Positions 12,945 to 21,182 of a stretch of DNA of 26,531 bases are shown one piece after another. The translations under genes were made by a program, and so were the position numbers. A model generated the notes under the pieces. The model made no database searches. It was not told the origin of the DNA and saw only the letters and a list, made by a program, of their open reading frames with translations. Every line of letters starts with the position of its first letter. Positions within the stretch are counted from its first letter, which is position 1. Location: assembly GCA_045863035.1 (NCBI GenBank), contig BTUV01000036.1:1-26531 (forward strand). Reading direction: 5' to 3'. This DNA is from H2-BAC3 sp045863035 (GTDB taxonomy: Bacteria > Bacteroidota > Ignavibacteria > Ignavibacteriales > Ignavibacteriaceae).

Positions 12945-15900
12945 ATGAATAACTTTTTTACAAATTTGACCAAGTCGGTTATGGCGCTTGGGTTTGTAGC
13001 TCTTTTGAGCACAAGTCTTTTAGCCCAGCCGGTACTTTCGGCTCCGTCAGACGGCGCAACGGCTCAGTCAGTAAATCCGGTTTTTAGCTGGGGTTCGGTT
13101 TTAGGCGCAACTAATTACAATGTGATCGTTTCAACTGACCCTGGTTTCTCGACTCTGGCAATAGATGAATACACTGCCTCATTGTCCTATTCTCATCTAA
13201 CCCCTGACCTTAGCAATTATACCCAGTATTATTGGAAAGTCAGATCCTATGACGGATCAAGCTGGGGTTCTTTCTCGGCAGCATTTTCATTCAGAACGGA
13301 GCTGGCGGCTCCGGTGCTTAGCACTCCGGCAGACGCTTCAATTTTTGCTTTCCTCACCCCATCGTTTGACTGGAACGATGTAACCGGCGCTACAGAATAT
13401 ACAATCACTTATGATGATAATGCGGGTTTTAGTTCCCCGGTTACAGTTACAGGCCTTGCCTCAAGTAACTATGCTATTACAACTCCTTTGGACTATTATA
13501 CAAATTATTATTGGAAGGTAACTGCAGGTGATGGCTCTGAAACTTCAGATGAATCATCTGTATTTTCATTCAGAACATTGATCACAACACCGGTACTCAG
13601 CTCACCTGCTGATGCCGCAGTTGTTCAGCCGGTTAACACAGTGTTTGACTGGGATGATGTAACCGGTGCAACAAGCTACCGTCTGCAGGTTGCTACCGAT
13701 GCAGGTTTTACCAATGTTGTAAGAAACATCACCGGTATCGGATCAAGCGGGCACACACTTTCAGCCGCGCTTGATTATTATACAGTGTATTACTGGAGAG
13801 TAAGCGCGTTTGACGGTGCGAATGAAACTGACTATTCATCTGCACGGTCATTTGAAACTGAAATTGATGCTCCGGATCTGGTTTCACCGGGATACCTTTC
13901 ACCCGGTAACTCCATTCATCCGACTTTAAAGTGGTACACGGTGGACGGCGCTGATAATTACCGCGCTCAGTTCTCGGCTCTCTCAGATTTCTCCGTTCTG
14001 ATGTATGACAGCGTGATGACTGATACAACGTTATATATTGACAGCATACTGGCAAACAATACCCTCTACTACTGGAGAGTGTATGCTGAAAATGCAAATC
14101 CGGATGTTTCCCCCTGGTCATCCAGCGTATTCAGAACCGTTACTGAAGTTATTCCGTATCTGACTCATCCGATCAATAACAATCTGGTATATACTCTGAG
14201 CCCGACACTGCACTGGAATATCAGTGTCTCGGGTGTGGGCATCAGCTATGATGTGCAGTACTCAGTTGACAGCACCTTCCCTGCTGCACTGACCACCACG
14301 CTTGACGCGGGCGCTGCAATCACTGATACCCTGAGCGGACTGCTGCCTGCTACCCAGTATTTCTGGAGAGTAAGAAGCAAGAATACCACTGCAATTATTA
14401 CCTACTCAGCCCACAGCAGCTTCACCACCTACGGTGAAGTTAACACCATCCCTACACAGAGCTGGCCGGTTGGCGGAGCGACAGTTTACTCACTCCGTCC
14501 TACATTCTACTGGTATCTTGGACTTTCATCTTTCAATTATGAATACCGGGTCCGTTATCGTGAAGTAGGCACCACTACATGGCTTTTCAGACCGTGGACT
14601 ACGTTACTGAGCAGCCAGATAAGTGTTGCACAGACTCTTGAGCCGGGTAAAACCTATGAGTGGCAGATTCGTTCCCGCAACGGAGTAGATATGTCAGACT
14701 GGTCTGCATCAGCTACCTTTGAAACTTACAGCACCTCGGCAGTAACTGCAGTGCAGCCAAATATTTCTTATCCGACAGATGGCGTGATGGTATATACTCT
14801 TATGCCGACACTCTACTGGTGGATAGGGCAGTCTCACGCAGGACTTACTTTTGAGGTAGAGATAGATATGACCACACAAGGTAATACTGTATATAGTCTT
14901 ACTGGAATTACAGATATAAGCTATCAGCATCCTGTAGCACTTTTGCCGGGTACTACTTATTACTTCCGGGTAAGAAGCAACAATGGCACAACAACTTCCG
15001 ACTGGTCTGCTTATGAATCATTTGTGACCTTTGGTGTAACAGGTGAAATTGAGCCGATACTTACATTCCCTATTGGCGGGCAGGTCATTTATTCAAGCTC
15101 TACAACGCTTAACTGGTACGTTGTTGGTTCGGCTAATACAATTTCCTATGAATTGCAAATCAATGCAGGCAGCCCTGGTTTTACCTCAACAATTGTACAA
15201 AGTGGAACCTCCTACGAGGTCACTTCACTCCAGGCAGGTACAACCTATTACTGGAGAGTTCGTTCGTATAATGGAAACGCTTATTCGGATTGGACCGCTG
15301 CTGAATCATTTACAGTAACCGGAAACGCCGGTACGCTTGTTCCTATTCTCACCTGGCCTTTAGGCGGGGCAGCTACAGGCACAACTGTGGATCTTTACTG
15401 GTACGTAAACGGATCATCACCAACGATCAGTTATCAGGTGATGTATGCAAGCGAATCTGATTTCAGCAATGCGGTATCGGTTAACCCGGGAAGCAGCACT
15501 ACAACACAGTTAACCGGTTTGGTACCCGGAGTTATTTACTACTGGAAAGTAAGAAGCCACAACGGCACGATTTATTCAGACTGGTCAGATACTGAAACCT
15601 TTGCTACACAGGCAGGTTCAAGCCCGGTTCGTCCGATGGGCGGAAGTCCGGTTAACAGTGTCGGGCTGAGTACAAATAATGCACAGCTTTCATGGTTCCT
15701 GCCGAGCTTCACAACCGGTTTGATCTATGAGGTGCAGTATTCACAGAACAGCAACTTCAGCAACGCAGTAACGGTTGAAAATATAACAACCACTTCATAT
15801 ATGGCTAATGCTCTGCCGACCGGAGCTCCGATTTATTGGAGAGTCCGTTCAAAGAATGCGCAGGGGCTTTATTCAGCGTATTCAGAAGCGGAGAGATTTA

Positions 15901-16220
15901 CACCGAACACCCCGACCGGTGTAGAGGAGACAGTTATACCTACAGAATTCGCGCTTGGACAGAACTATCCGAATCCGTTCAACCCGGCTACAGTTATCAA
16001 TTTTGATCTGCCGCAGGAAGTGTATGTAACGATAAAGATATATGATATGCTTGGTCGTGAGGTGAAGACGCTTATCGCTGACACAAAAGCAGCAGGAAGC
16101 TACTCAGTTCAGTGGGCAGGTGATAACAATTCCGGAAGTACTGTTTCAGCCGGAACCTATCTCTATCGCATTGCAGCAGGTAATTTTGTTCAAACCAGGA
16201 AGATGGTATATCTGAAGTAA
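12945..16220 (+). CDS. T9SS surface protein with ten fibronectin-III-like repeats
   Basis: 1091 residues. The signal peptide is about 1-28 (SLLAQ). Ten repeats of roughly 95-100 residues follow, each starting with a Pro-x-Leu/Ser-x-Pro segment and ending in the strand motif YYW(K/R)VR(S)xxG. The tenth ends in IYWRVRSKNAQG. Residues about 1000-1091 are a T9SS type A sorting domain (NYPNPFNPAT, then IYDMLGREVKTL and AGTYLYRI). No catalytic domain is visible. The protein most likely forms an elongated stalk on the cell surface or is shed; adhesion or carbohydrate contact is an inference from architecture. A long leader with alternative hairpins precedes it and a perfect 10-bp terminator hairpin follows. 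Confidence 0.92.
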   Translation: MNNFFTNLTKSVMALGFVALLSTSLLAQPVLSAPSDGATAQSVNPVFSWGSVLGATNYNVIVSTDPGFSTLAIDEYTASLSYSHLTPDLSNYTQYYWKVRSYDGSSWGSFSAAFSFRTELAAPVLSTPADASIFAFLTPSFDWNDVTGATEYTITYDDNAGFSSPVTVTGLASSNYAITTPLDYYTNYYWKVTAGDGSETSDESSVFSFRTLITTPVLSSPADAAVVQPVNTVFDWDDVTGATSYRLQVATDAGFTNVVRNITGIGSSGHTLSAALDYYTVYYWRVSAFDGANETDYSSARSFETEIDAPDLVSPGYLSPGNSIHPTLKWYTVDGADNYRAQFSALSDFSVLMYDSVMTDTTLYIDSILANNTLYYWRVYAENANPDVSPWSSSVFRTVTEVIPYLTHPINNNLVYTLSPTLHWNISVSGVGISYDVQYSVDSTFPAALTTTLDAGAAITDTLSGLLPATQYFWRVRSKNTTAIITYSAHSSFTTYGEVNTIPTQSWPVGGATVYSLRPTFYWYLGLSSFNYEYRVRYREVGTTTWLFRPWTTLLSSQISVAQTLEPGKTYEWQIRSRNGVDMSDWSASATFETYSTSAVTAVQPNISYPTDGVMVYTLMPTLYWWIGQSHAGLTFEVEIDMTTQGNTVYSLTGITDISYQHPVALLPGTTYYFRVRSNNGTTTSDWSAYESFVTFGVTGEIEPILTFPIGGQVIYSSSTTLNWYVVGSANTISYELQINAGSPGFTSTIVQSGTSYEVTSLQAGTTYYWRVRSYNGNAYSDWTAAESFTVTGNAGTLVPILTWPLGGAATGTTVDLYWYVNGSSPTISYQVMYASESDFSNAVSVNPGSSTTTQLTGLVPGVIYYWKVRSHNGTIYSDWSDTETFATQAGSSPVRPMGGSPVNSVGLSTNNAQLSWFLPSFTTGLIYEVQYSQNSNFSNAVTVENITTTSYMANALPTGAPIYWRVRSKNAQGLYSAYSEAERFTPNTPTGVEETVIPTEFALGQNYPNPFNPATVINFDLPQEVYVTIKIYDMLGREVKTLIADTKAAGSYSVQWAGDNNSGSTVSAGTYLYRIAAGNFVQTRKMVYLK

Positions 16221-16245
16221 GAATTATGAATTATGAAGTATGAAT
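16221..16245 (+). repeat. Heptad repeat directly after a stop codon
   Basis: TATGAAT, TATGAAG, TATGAAT at 16225-16245, preceded by a partial unit that begins immediately after the TAA of the FnIII gene. Confidence 0.9.
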
Positions 16246-16292
16246 TGACAGGATTCGCACTTCGAATTTGTTAAGAGAATATATATATACAA

Positions 16293-16328
16293 ACAGAGGC
16301 ACTCCGGTTGGCGTGCCTCTGTTGTTTT
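16293..16328 (+). terminator. Terminator of the FnIII surface-protein gene
   Basis: ACAGAGGCAC (16293-16302) and GTGCCTCTGT (16313-16322) pair perfectly around a ten-base loop, followed by TGTTTT. Confidence 0.85.
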
Positions 16329-16357
16329 AAAGTGATTTTATAGGTTGTTGTGTTTGT

Positions 16358-16419
16358 GTAGAGACGATGCATTTGTTGAGACGATGCATTTGTAGAGACG
16401 ATGCATGCATCGTCTCTAC
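16358..16419 (+). repeat. Three 17-bp direct repeats ending in a 28-bp perfect palindrome
   Basis: GTAGAGACGATGCAT begins at 16358 and 16392, and a one-change version GTTGAGACGATGCAT at 16375, so the period is exactly 17 bp. The last copy runs into its own inverted complement: 16392-16405 and 16406-16419 are 14-bp perfect arms with no spacer. This resembles a dispersed REP-like palindrome. Confidence 0.9.
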
Positions 16420-16440
16420 TGTTTTAAAGGGTTTGGGGGA

Positions 16441-16695
16441 TTACGACTTTAAATGGGGCGGTATAAATCCGCGGTAGGTATCAAACTTAGAACTGTAAAA
16501 AATAATGTTGAAATTTTTATCACGCAGCGTTCCGCCACTGGGGTAGAGATAAAATTCATCAATGGTTGTGGTCTGCCGGTCAGCGGGGAGTCCGTTTTTG
16601 GTATAAAACTTTACGCGGTAAAAACCGAGTTCATACGTGCTTTTTTCAATCTGGGCGTGCAGATTTTCCTCTGAGTAGATATATATATCGTTCAT
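16441..16695 (-). CDS. Hypothetical small protein downstream of proS
   Basis: 84 residues; not recognised. Its ATG lies two bases after the proS stop (TGA-GA-ATG), so it would be translated by coupling from the proS message. The composition is plausible for a real protein: acidic start, mixed charges and many Tyr/Phe in alternating strand-like patterns (YELGFYRVKFYTKNG, then FNIIFYSSKF). No signal peptide, Cys or known motif. It could be a small beta-rich protein. Convergent repeats lie beyond its end. No alternative reading on the plus strand looks protein-like. Confidence 0.6.
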   Translation of the reverse strand: MNDIYIYSEENLHAQIEKSTYELGFYRVKFYTKNGLPADRQTTTIDEFYLYPSGGTLRDKNFNIIFYSSKFDTYRGFIPPHLKS

Positions 16696-16697
16696 TC

Positions 16698-18383
16698 TCA
16701 GGCAAGCGCTTTCCGTATATATACTTCAAGCTCGCCGATGCTTACATCCTGCCGCTCGCCGGTAGCGCGGAGCTTTACCTCTACTTTGTTTTCTGCCAGT
16801 TTCTTCTCTCCCACTATTATCTGTACAGGCATTCCGAGCAGGTCTGCATCATTAAACTTAAATCCGGCCTGAGCTTCACGGTCATCAAAGAGAACCTCAT
16901 AACCGGCCGCGGTCAGTCCGGTGTATAGCTCTTCCGATGCTTTAATAACGGGTTCCTTCTTCATGTTGAGACCGAGAAGATGAATATGGAATGGTGCAAG
17001 AGCTTTATTCCAGATGATGCCGCGCTCATCATGGTGCTGCTCGATATAGCAGGCCATCACCCGTTCGACACCGATGCCGTAGCTTCCCATAATGATTGGC
17101 TTCTCACTGCCGTCTTCATCAAGGAATGTAGCGCCCATTGCGTCAGAGTATTTTGTACCGAGTTTGAAAATGTGACCGAGTTCAATAGCTGTGAAAACCT
17201 GCATCACTTTTCCGCAGGAAGGGCAGCCCTCACCGGAAGCAACGGTGCGCAGATCAAAATATTCAATACCCACAGCATCGCGTTTCAGATCAATACCGCC
17301 GATGTGGTAATCATTTTTATTTGCGCCGCTGTAGAGATTGTTGCCCTCTTTCAGACGGAGATCAGCAATGATTCTTCCCTTAAAGCCGATTGGTCCGATT
17401 GAACCTGCATCAGCGCCGGTAATCTCAGCGAGTTCCTCAGGATGCGCGGGGCGTGGTTCTGAGCCAAGCGCTTTCTGTAATTTAGTTTCATTCACTTCAT
17501 CGTTGCCGCTCATCAGAACAAGCACGGGCTTTTCATCAACGATATATACGCGGGACTTTGCGCATTCCTCTTCTTTTATTGAAAGGAAAGCAATAAGTTC
17601 ATCAATGGATTTTGTATCAGGTGTGTGAATCAGTTCGTTCTGTTTGCTATCCGGGTGGCGGGTAACCACTGAAGCACGGGAAGTTGCTACTTCAACATTG
17701 GCTGCATATCCGCAATGTTCGCAGTGAGCAACGGTATCTTCACCGGCCTGAGCGTTAACCATAAATTCCTCAGAGCCGCTGCCTCCCATTGCTCCGCTTG
17801 ATGCACCGACTACAAAAAACTTTAATCCGCAGCGGTTAAAAATTTTCCGGTAGGCCTGGTCATGCAGTGCGTAAGAGTTATCAAGTCCTTCCCATGACGA
17901 GTCAAGTGAATAGGCATCCTTCATGGTAAACTGGCGACCGCGGAGAACACCGCTTTTGGGGCGCGGTTCATTCCGGAACTTAGTCTGTATCTGATACCAG
18001 ATTTGCGGCATCTCCTTATAGGAACGGACAACCTTGCGGGCGTGAAAGGTGATAATTTCTTCGTGAGTCGGCGCCAGAACATACTCCCGGTTCTTCACAG
18101 AAAAAAGGATATCGCCAAATGCTGCCACGCGACCGGTTTCCTCCCATATCTCTTTTGGGTTGAGTGCGGGAAGGTGAAACTCCTGTCCCCCGATAGCATC
18201 CATTTCCTGCCGGATGATTTCCATAACCTTTTTAGCAACCCTGTAGCCCAGTGGAAGGAAGGAATAAATGCCTGCCCCCAGAGGTCTCATCATGCCGGAG
18301 CGCAGCATAAAAACATGGCTTGGCACTACAGCATCGTTTGGTACTTCTTTAAGGGTCGGGATAAAAATTTTGCTTTGACGCAT
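16698..18383 (-). CDS. proS: Prolyl-tRNA synthetase (bacterial type with editing domain)
   Basis: 561 residues from the chosen start at 18383, where the protein opens MRQSKIFIPTLKEVPNDA as in the family. The frame stays open for 21 further codons (to 18446), but that extension is not family-like and runs into a dispersed repeat. Class II motifs are present: motif 1 around RPLGAGIYSFLPLG, motif 2 FRNEPRPKSGVLRGRQF (about 136-152), motif 3 MGSYGIGVERVMACYIEQ. Between motifs 2 and 3 lies the YbaK-like editing domain (about 245-390), which removes mischarged Ala. The last part is the anticodon-binding domain. It charges tRNA-Pro in the cytoplasm and is essential. No Shine-Dalgarno sequence is evident. 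Confidence 0.96.
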   Translation of the reverse strand: MRQSKIFIPTLKEVPNDAVVPSHVFMLRSGMMRPLGAGIYSFLPLGYRVAKKVMEIIRQEMDAIGGQEFHLPALNPKEIWEETGRVAAFGDILFSVKNREYVLAPTHEEIITFHARKVVRSYKEMPQIWYQIQTKFRNEPRPKSGVLRGRQFTMKDAYSLDSSWEGLDNSYALHDQAYRKIFNRCGLKFFVVGASSGAMGGSGSEEFMVNAQAGEDTVAHCEHCGYAANVEVATSRASVVTRHPDSKQNELIHTPDTKSIDELIAFLSIKEEECAKSRVYIVDEKPVLVLMSGNDEVNETKLQKALGSEPRPAHPEELAEITGADAGSIGPIGFKGRIIADLRLKEGNNLYSGANKNDYHIGGIDLKRDAVGIEYFDLRTVASGEGCPSCGKVMQVFTAIELGHIFKLGTKYSDAMGATFLDEDGSEKPIIMGSYGIGVERVMACYIEQHHDERGIIWNKALAPFHIHLLGLNMKKEPVIKASEELYTGLTAAGYEVLFDDREAQAGFKFNDADLLGMPVQIIVGEKKLAENKVEVKLRATGERQDVSIGELEVYIRKALA

Positions 18384-18600
18384 CAGGTAAAGTCGCTTTT
18401 GGTTATCAATTTTGGAAATTTCAACCACAAAGATAAGCAAGATCACGGATTTATCAGATTACGCGGCCTTTGCGGGAGATTTGACACGAATTACGCCGGA
18501 AGGCGCCGGATGGTTTTAGAATAAATCAGGGCTCTCAAAACAGCGTTCCATAGTGTAAAGTCCTGACACGGGAGGTTTGCGACTAATTGGAGGAATTTAC
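18384..18600. other. Divergent intergenic region with a dispersed repeat
   Basis: Contains the upstream regions of proS (minus) and of the DUF5916 gene (plus). A CACGGATTTATCAGATTACG / ACACGAATTACGCC segment at about 18444-18501 belongs to a repeat type common between genes in this group of bacteria; a related CAGCAGATTAACGC piece occurs near 12470. No clear promoter pair could be assigned. Confidence 0.4.
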
Positions 18601-18702
18601 ATGAATGGATTTGGTTTTTTCATTTATTTCTGCAATATTTGTGTGGGTTCTTCATGGATTAGGGTAGTTTACCAACAAGCAACCAGGAGCAGAAATTCTT
18701 AA
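18601..18702 (+). CDS. Possible 33-residue leader peptide before the DUF5916 gene
   Basis: ATG with an ideal GGAGG ribosome binding site seven bases upstream (18589-18593). It opens a 33-codon frame rich in Phe, Ile and Val in its first half, ending TAA at 18700-18702. This overlaps by eight bases the likely start of the next gene at 18695. Such a layout suits translational coupling or a leader peptide. It could also be the remains of an older start region displaced by a frameshift. No homologue recognised. Confidence 0.35.
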   Translation: MNGFGFFIYFCNICVGSSWIRVVYQQATRSRNS

Positions 18703-20869
18703 ATTTTTCCACATAGTTCTCATCCTCTGTCCGGCGGCGATATTTTATGCCCAGAACAGCGAGGTATTTCCGCCCCCGAAGGAAAAGCGCTCTTATCAGC
18801 TTTCCAAAGAGCAGGCAGAGATTACCCTCGACGGAATTCTGGATGAGGAGGTCTGGAAAAAGACACCCGCGGCGGGAGATTTTTATCAGATAGACCCTAA
18901 TCAGGGGGCAGCGCCGTCATTTCAGACAGTGGTAAAAATGTTTTATGATGATCAGGCGATATATATAGGGGCGGTGTGCTACGATGAACCCGGCGGAAAA
19001 GGAATTCGCGCGCAGGGTTTAAGACGGGATTTTGAATTCTTTGAAACTGATTTTTTCGGAATCAATTTCGACTCATTCCTGGACGGAAAAACCTCACTTT
19101 CATTTCAGTTGAATCCATACGGTGCACTTCGTGATATACAGGTGTTTGAGGATTTATTATTTGAACGGAACTGGAATGCGGTGTGGGATGCGCGAACGTC
19201 AATAACAGACTCAAGCTGGAATGCGGAAATCATTATTCCGTGGAAATCACTTCGTTATCCCTCAGCAAGTGATGAATGGGGCATCAACTTTACGCGATTA
19301 ATCAGGAGGATGAATCAGTTTACTGCCTGGTCGCTTTATCCGAGAGCATTCTCAGGTTACAGGATGGACTATGCAGGAAGGTTAAAGGGAATACATCCGC
19401 CTCCGGCTCCGCTGAATCTTGATCTGCAGCCGTATATACTGGCTTCCGACAGCCGGTATTCTGACGCGAATGGATATACGGCAGAAGCGGGAGTTGATGT
19501 TAAGTGGGCGGTAAATCCATTTTCCGTGGTTGATCTTACCTATAACACTGATTTTGCACAGGCGGAAGTTGACAATCAGGTAATTAACCTTACCAGATTT
19601 TCAGTGTTTTTTCCGGAAAAGCGTGGATTTTTTCTGGAAAACGAAAAGCTGTTTACCGCCGGCTGGAACAATTCGTTTTATCCTTTCTTTAGCAGAAAGA
19701 TAGGACTTGACCCCGCCGGAAATCCTGTACCGGTAACCGGCGGAGCCAGATTTGTAAGTAAATCAACTGACAGAAATATCGGTGCGCTATATATACACCA
19801 TGAGGCATCGGTAAATCAGCCGGCCTCACACTTCGGAGTGCTGCGTCTGAAAGAGTTTACCGGTAACCGTTCAACAATTGGTGCGTTAATGACGGTGAGA
19901 AGTGATGCTGCAACCTCCGGCGCGCCTGAGGGAAGAATAAACGCAACTTTCTCGGCAGACGGTTTATTCAGATTAAGTAAGACGTTTTCAACTGAATTCA
20001 CACTCTCCGGTTCAAAAACCTGGCACGGACAGGGTGACGGATTCGCTTTATATCACGCAATCAGCAATATTGAATCCTGGGGTGCGCTGGGCCTTGTTAA
20101 CAATGTAATTTCCGCGAATTATCTTGCTGATGCCGGTTATCAGATAGGAAGCAATATCATAATGACTTATCCTTACGCGGTGTTCAACCTGCGTCCGCAG
20201 TGGAAACCCCAATATATACGCTCATTTGAACCTGGCGGGTTTGCGCAGCTCTATTATGAAGCCGGAAGCGGAAAACTGAGTGAAGGGTTTGTTTCAATCA
20301 TTCCGCTGGCGGTCAGGATGCAGGATAACAGTTTATTTGAGAGCTATATAAATTATAATTGGCAGAGACCAAAGAGCAGATTTTATCTGAGCGGCACGGT
20401 GATCAATCCAGGTGAGTATGATTATCTGAGGTATGCGTTCAGATTTACTTCAGATCAGTCATATTTCATAGGCGCAAGCGTTCAGTATGACGGCGGTGAT
20501 TTTTATAACGGTGCAATGAGCCATTATAACATCAGAGTAAGATATAATCCGGTGCCTCATTTAGTTTTCGCCTCAAACTGGGAGCTTTATCAGTTCACGC
20601 GTCTGGGTATGATGCAGGAAAACAAAGATGTCTCGGTTATTGCGCCAGAGCTGCGGCTTTCGCTTAATCCGCGCGCGCATCTGAATCTGTTCTATCAATA
20701 CAATTCACTCACCAAGACTACTGCTTTGAATGTGAGAGCATCGTATGAGTTCCAGCCGCTCTCTTATATATATTTTGTTGTTAATGATGTAACTACTTCC
20801 ATGATTCCGGCTCCCTCTGCCGGGCAAAAACAAATTTTGCTCAAAGTGAGTTATCTGTTAAGGAATTAA
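18695..20869 (+). CDS. DUF5916 outer-membrane protein with CBM9-like N-terminal domain; non-AUG start
   Basis: 724 residues if started at ATT 18695. The reading frame is open from 18668 (TAG at 18665-18667). From 18695 it reads as a signal peptide (LKFFHIVLILCPAAIFYAQ), then the conserved opening of the family, ITLDGILDEEVWKKTPAAGDF. Starting at the first GTG (18929) would delete the signal peptide and half of the CBM9-like domain. No ATG, GTG or TTG lies between 18668 and 18928 in this frame upstream of the signal peptide, but AGGAG sits five bases before ATT. The CBM9-like domain is about 30-215; the rest is the DUF5916 region, predicted as an outer-membrane beta-barrel (Phe-Phe-Pro-Glu-Lys-Arg-Gly-Phe-Phe motif, many alternating aromatic strands). 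Function of the family is poorly defined; an envelope role in carbohydrate or peptide handling is plausible. Confidence 0.82.
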   Translation: MLKFFHIVLILCPAAIFYAQNSEVFPPPKEKRSYQLSKEQAEITLDGILDEEVWKKTPAAGDFYQIDPNQGAAPSFQTVVKMFYDDQAIYIGAVCYDEPGGKGIRAQGLRRDFEFFETDFFGINFDSFLDGKTSLSFQLNPYGALRDIQVFEDLLFERNWNAVWDARTSITDSSWNAEIIIPWKSLRYPSASDEWGINFTRLIRRMNQFTAWSLYPRAFSGYRMDYAGRLKGIHPPPAPLNLDLQPYILASDSRYSDANGYTAEAGVDVKWAVNPFSVVDLTYNTDFAQAEVDNQVINLTRFSVFFPEKRGFFLENEKLFTAGWNNSFYPFFSRKIGLDPAGNPVPVTGGARFVSKSTDRNIGALYIHHEASVNQPASHFGVLRLKEFTGNRSTIGALMTVRSDAATSGAPEGRINATFSADGLFRLSKTFSTEFTLSGSKTWHGQGDGFALYHAISNIESWGALGLVNNVISANYLADAGYQIGSNIIMTYPYAVFNLRPQWKPQYIRSFEPGGFAQLYYEAGSGKLSEGFVSIIPLAVRMQDNSLFESYINYNWQRPKSRFYLSGTVINPGEYDYLRYAFRFTSDQSYFIGASVQYDGGDFYNGAMSHYNIRVRYNPVPHLVFASNWELYQFTRLGMMQENKDVSVIAPELRLSLNPRAHLNLFYQYNSLTKTTALNVRASYEFQPLSYIYFVVNDVTTSMIPAPSAGQKQILLKVSYLLRN

Positions 20870-21182
20870 ATAACAAGTAAGGAGTTAAGAGACGGGGTGA
20901 AGTCTTATTAGAGAAGTTCTGTTCAAAAAAACCCGGACATAAAGCGGTTGCCCGGCAGGAGCGGTATTCCAAAGAGCGGGCGGGGGAGTGGTTGGCGAAA
21001 AAAATTTTTTTTTTAAGTTCCGGGTTTTCCGGTCTTTCCGGGGGTTTGCTCAATCAGCGTTACTGCTTTTTGATTACCCGGCAGCCGGAGCGTTGCCGGT
21101 TTTTGTTGTTATGTTTCAAGGTTAAAAATCGCTAATCTTTGCTTAATTTATACATACAATTCATCATCATTTTGGTTTACAA
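20870..21182. other. Intergenic region with terminator
   Basis: No gene. It has a G-rich stretch, an A6/T10 tract at 21000-21015, and one terminator (listed separately). Before the next gene is TAATCTTTG at about 21133-21141, one base longer than the TAnnTTTG consensus. Confidence 0.5.
21078..21110 (+). terminator. Intrinsic terminator
   Basis: CCGGCA (21078-21083) pairs with TGCCGG (21094-21099) around a ten-base loop, followed by TTTTTGTTGTT. Confidence 0.65.

Noticed and set aside
18384..18446. Longer N-terminus for proS
   Set aside because: The additional 21 residues are not like the family, which begins just at the MRQSK start, and they fall in repeat DNA.
18481..18522. TTGACA with TAGAAT as a sigma-70 promoter
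   Set aside because: The spacing is about 30 bp instead of about 17, and TTGACA lies inside a dispersed repeat.
18929..20869. GTG at 18929 as start of the DUF5916 protein
   Set aside because: It would remove a clear signal peptide and half of the conserved CBM9-like domain encoded in the same open frame upstream.
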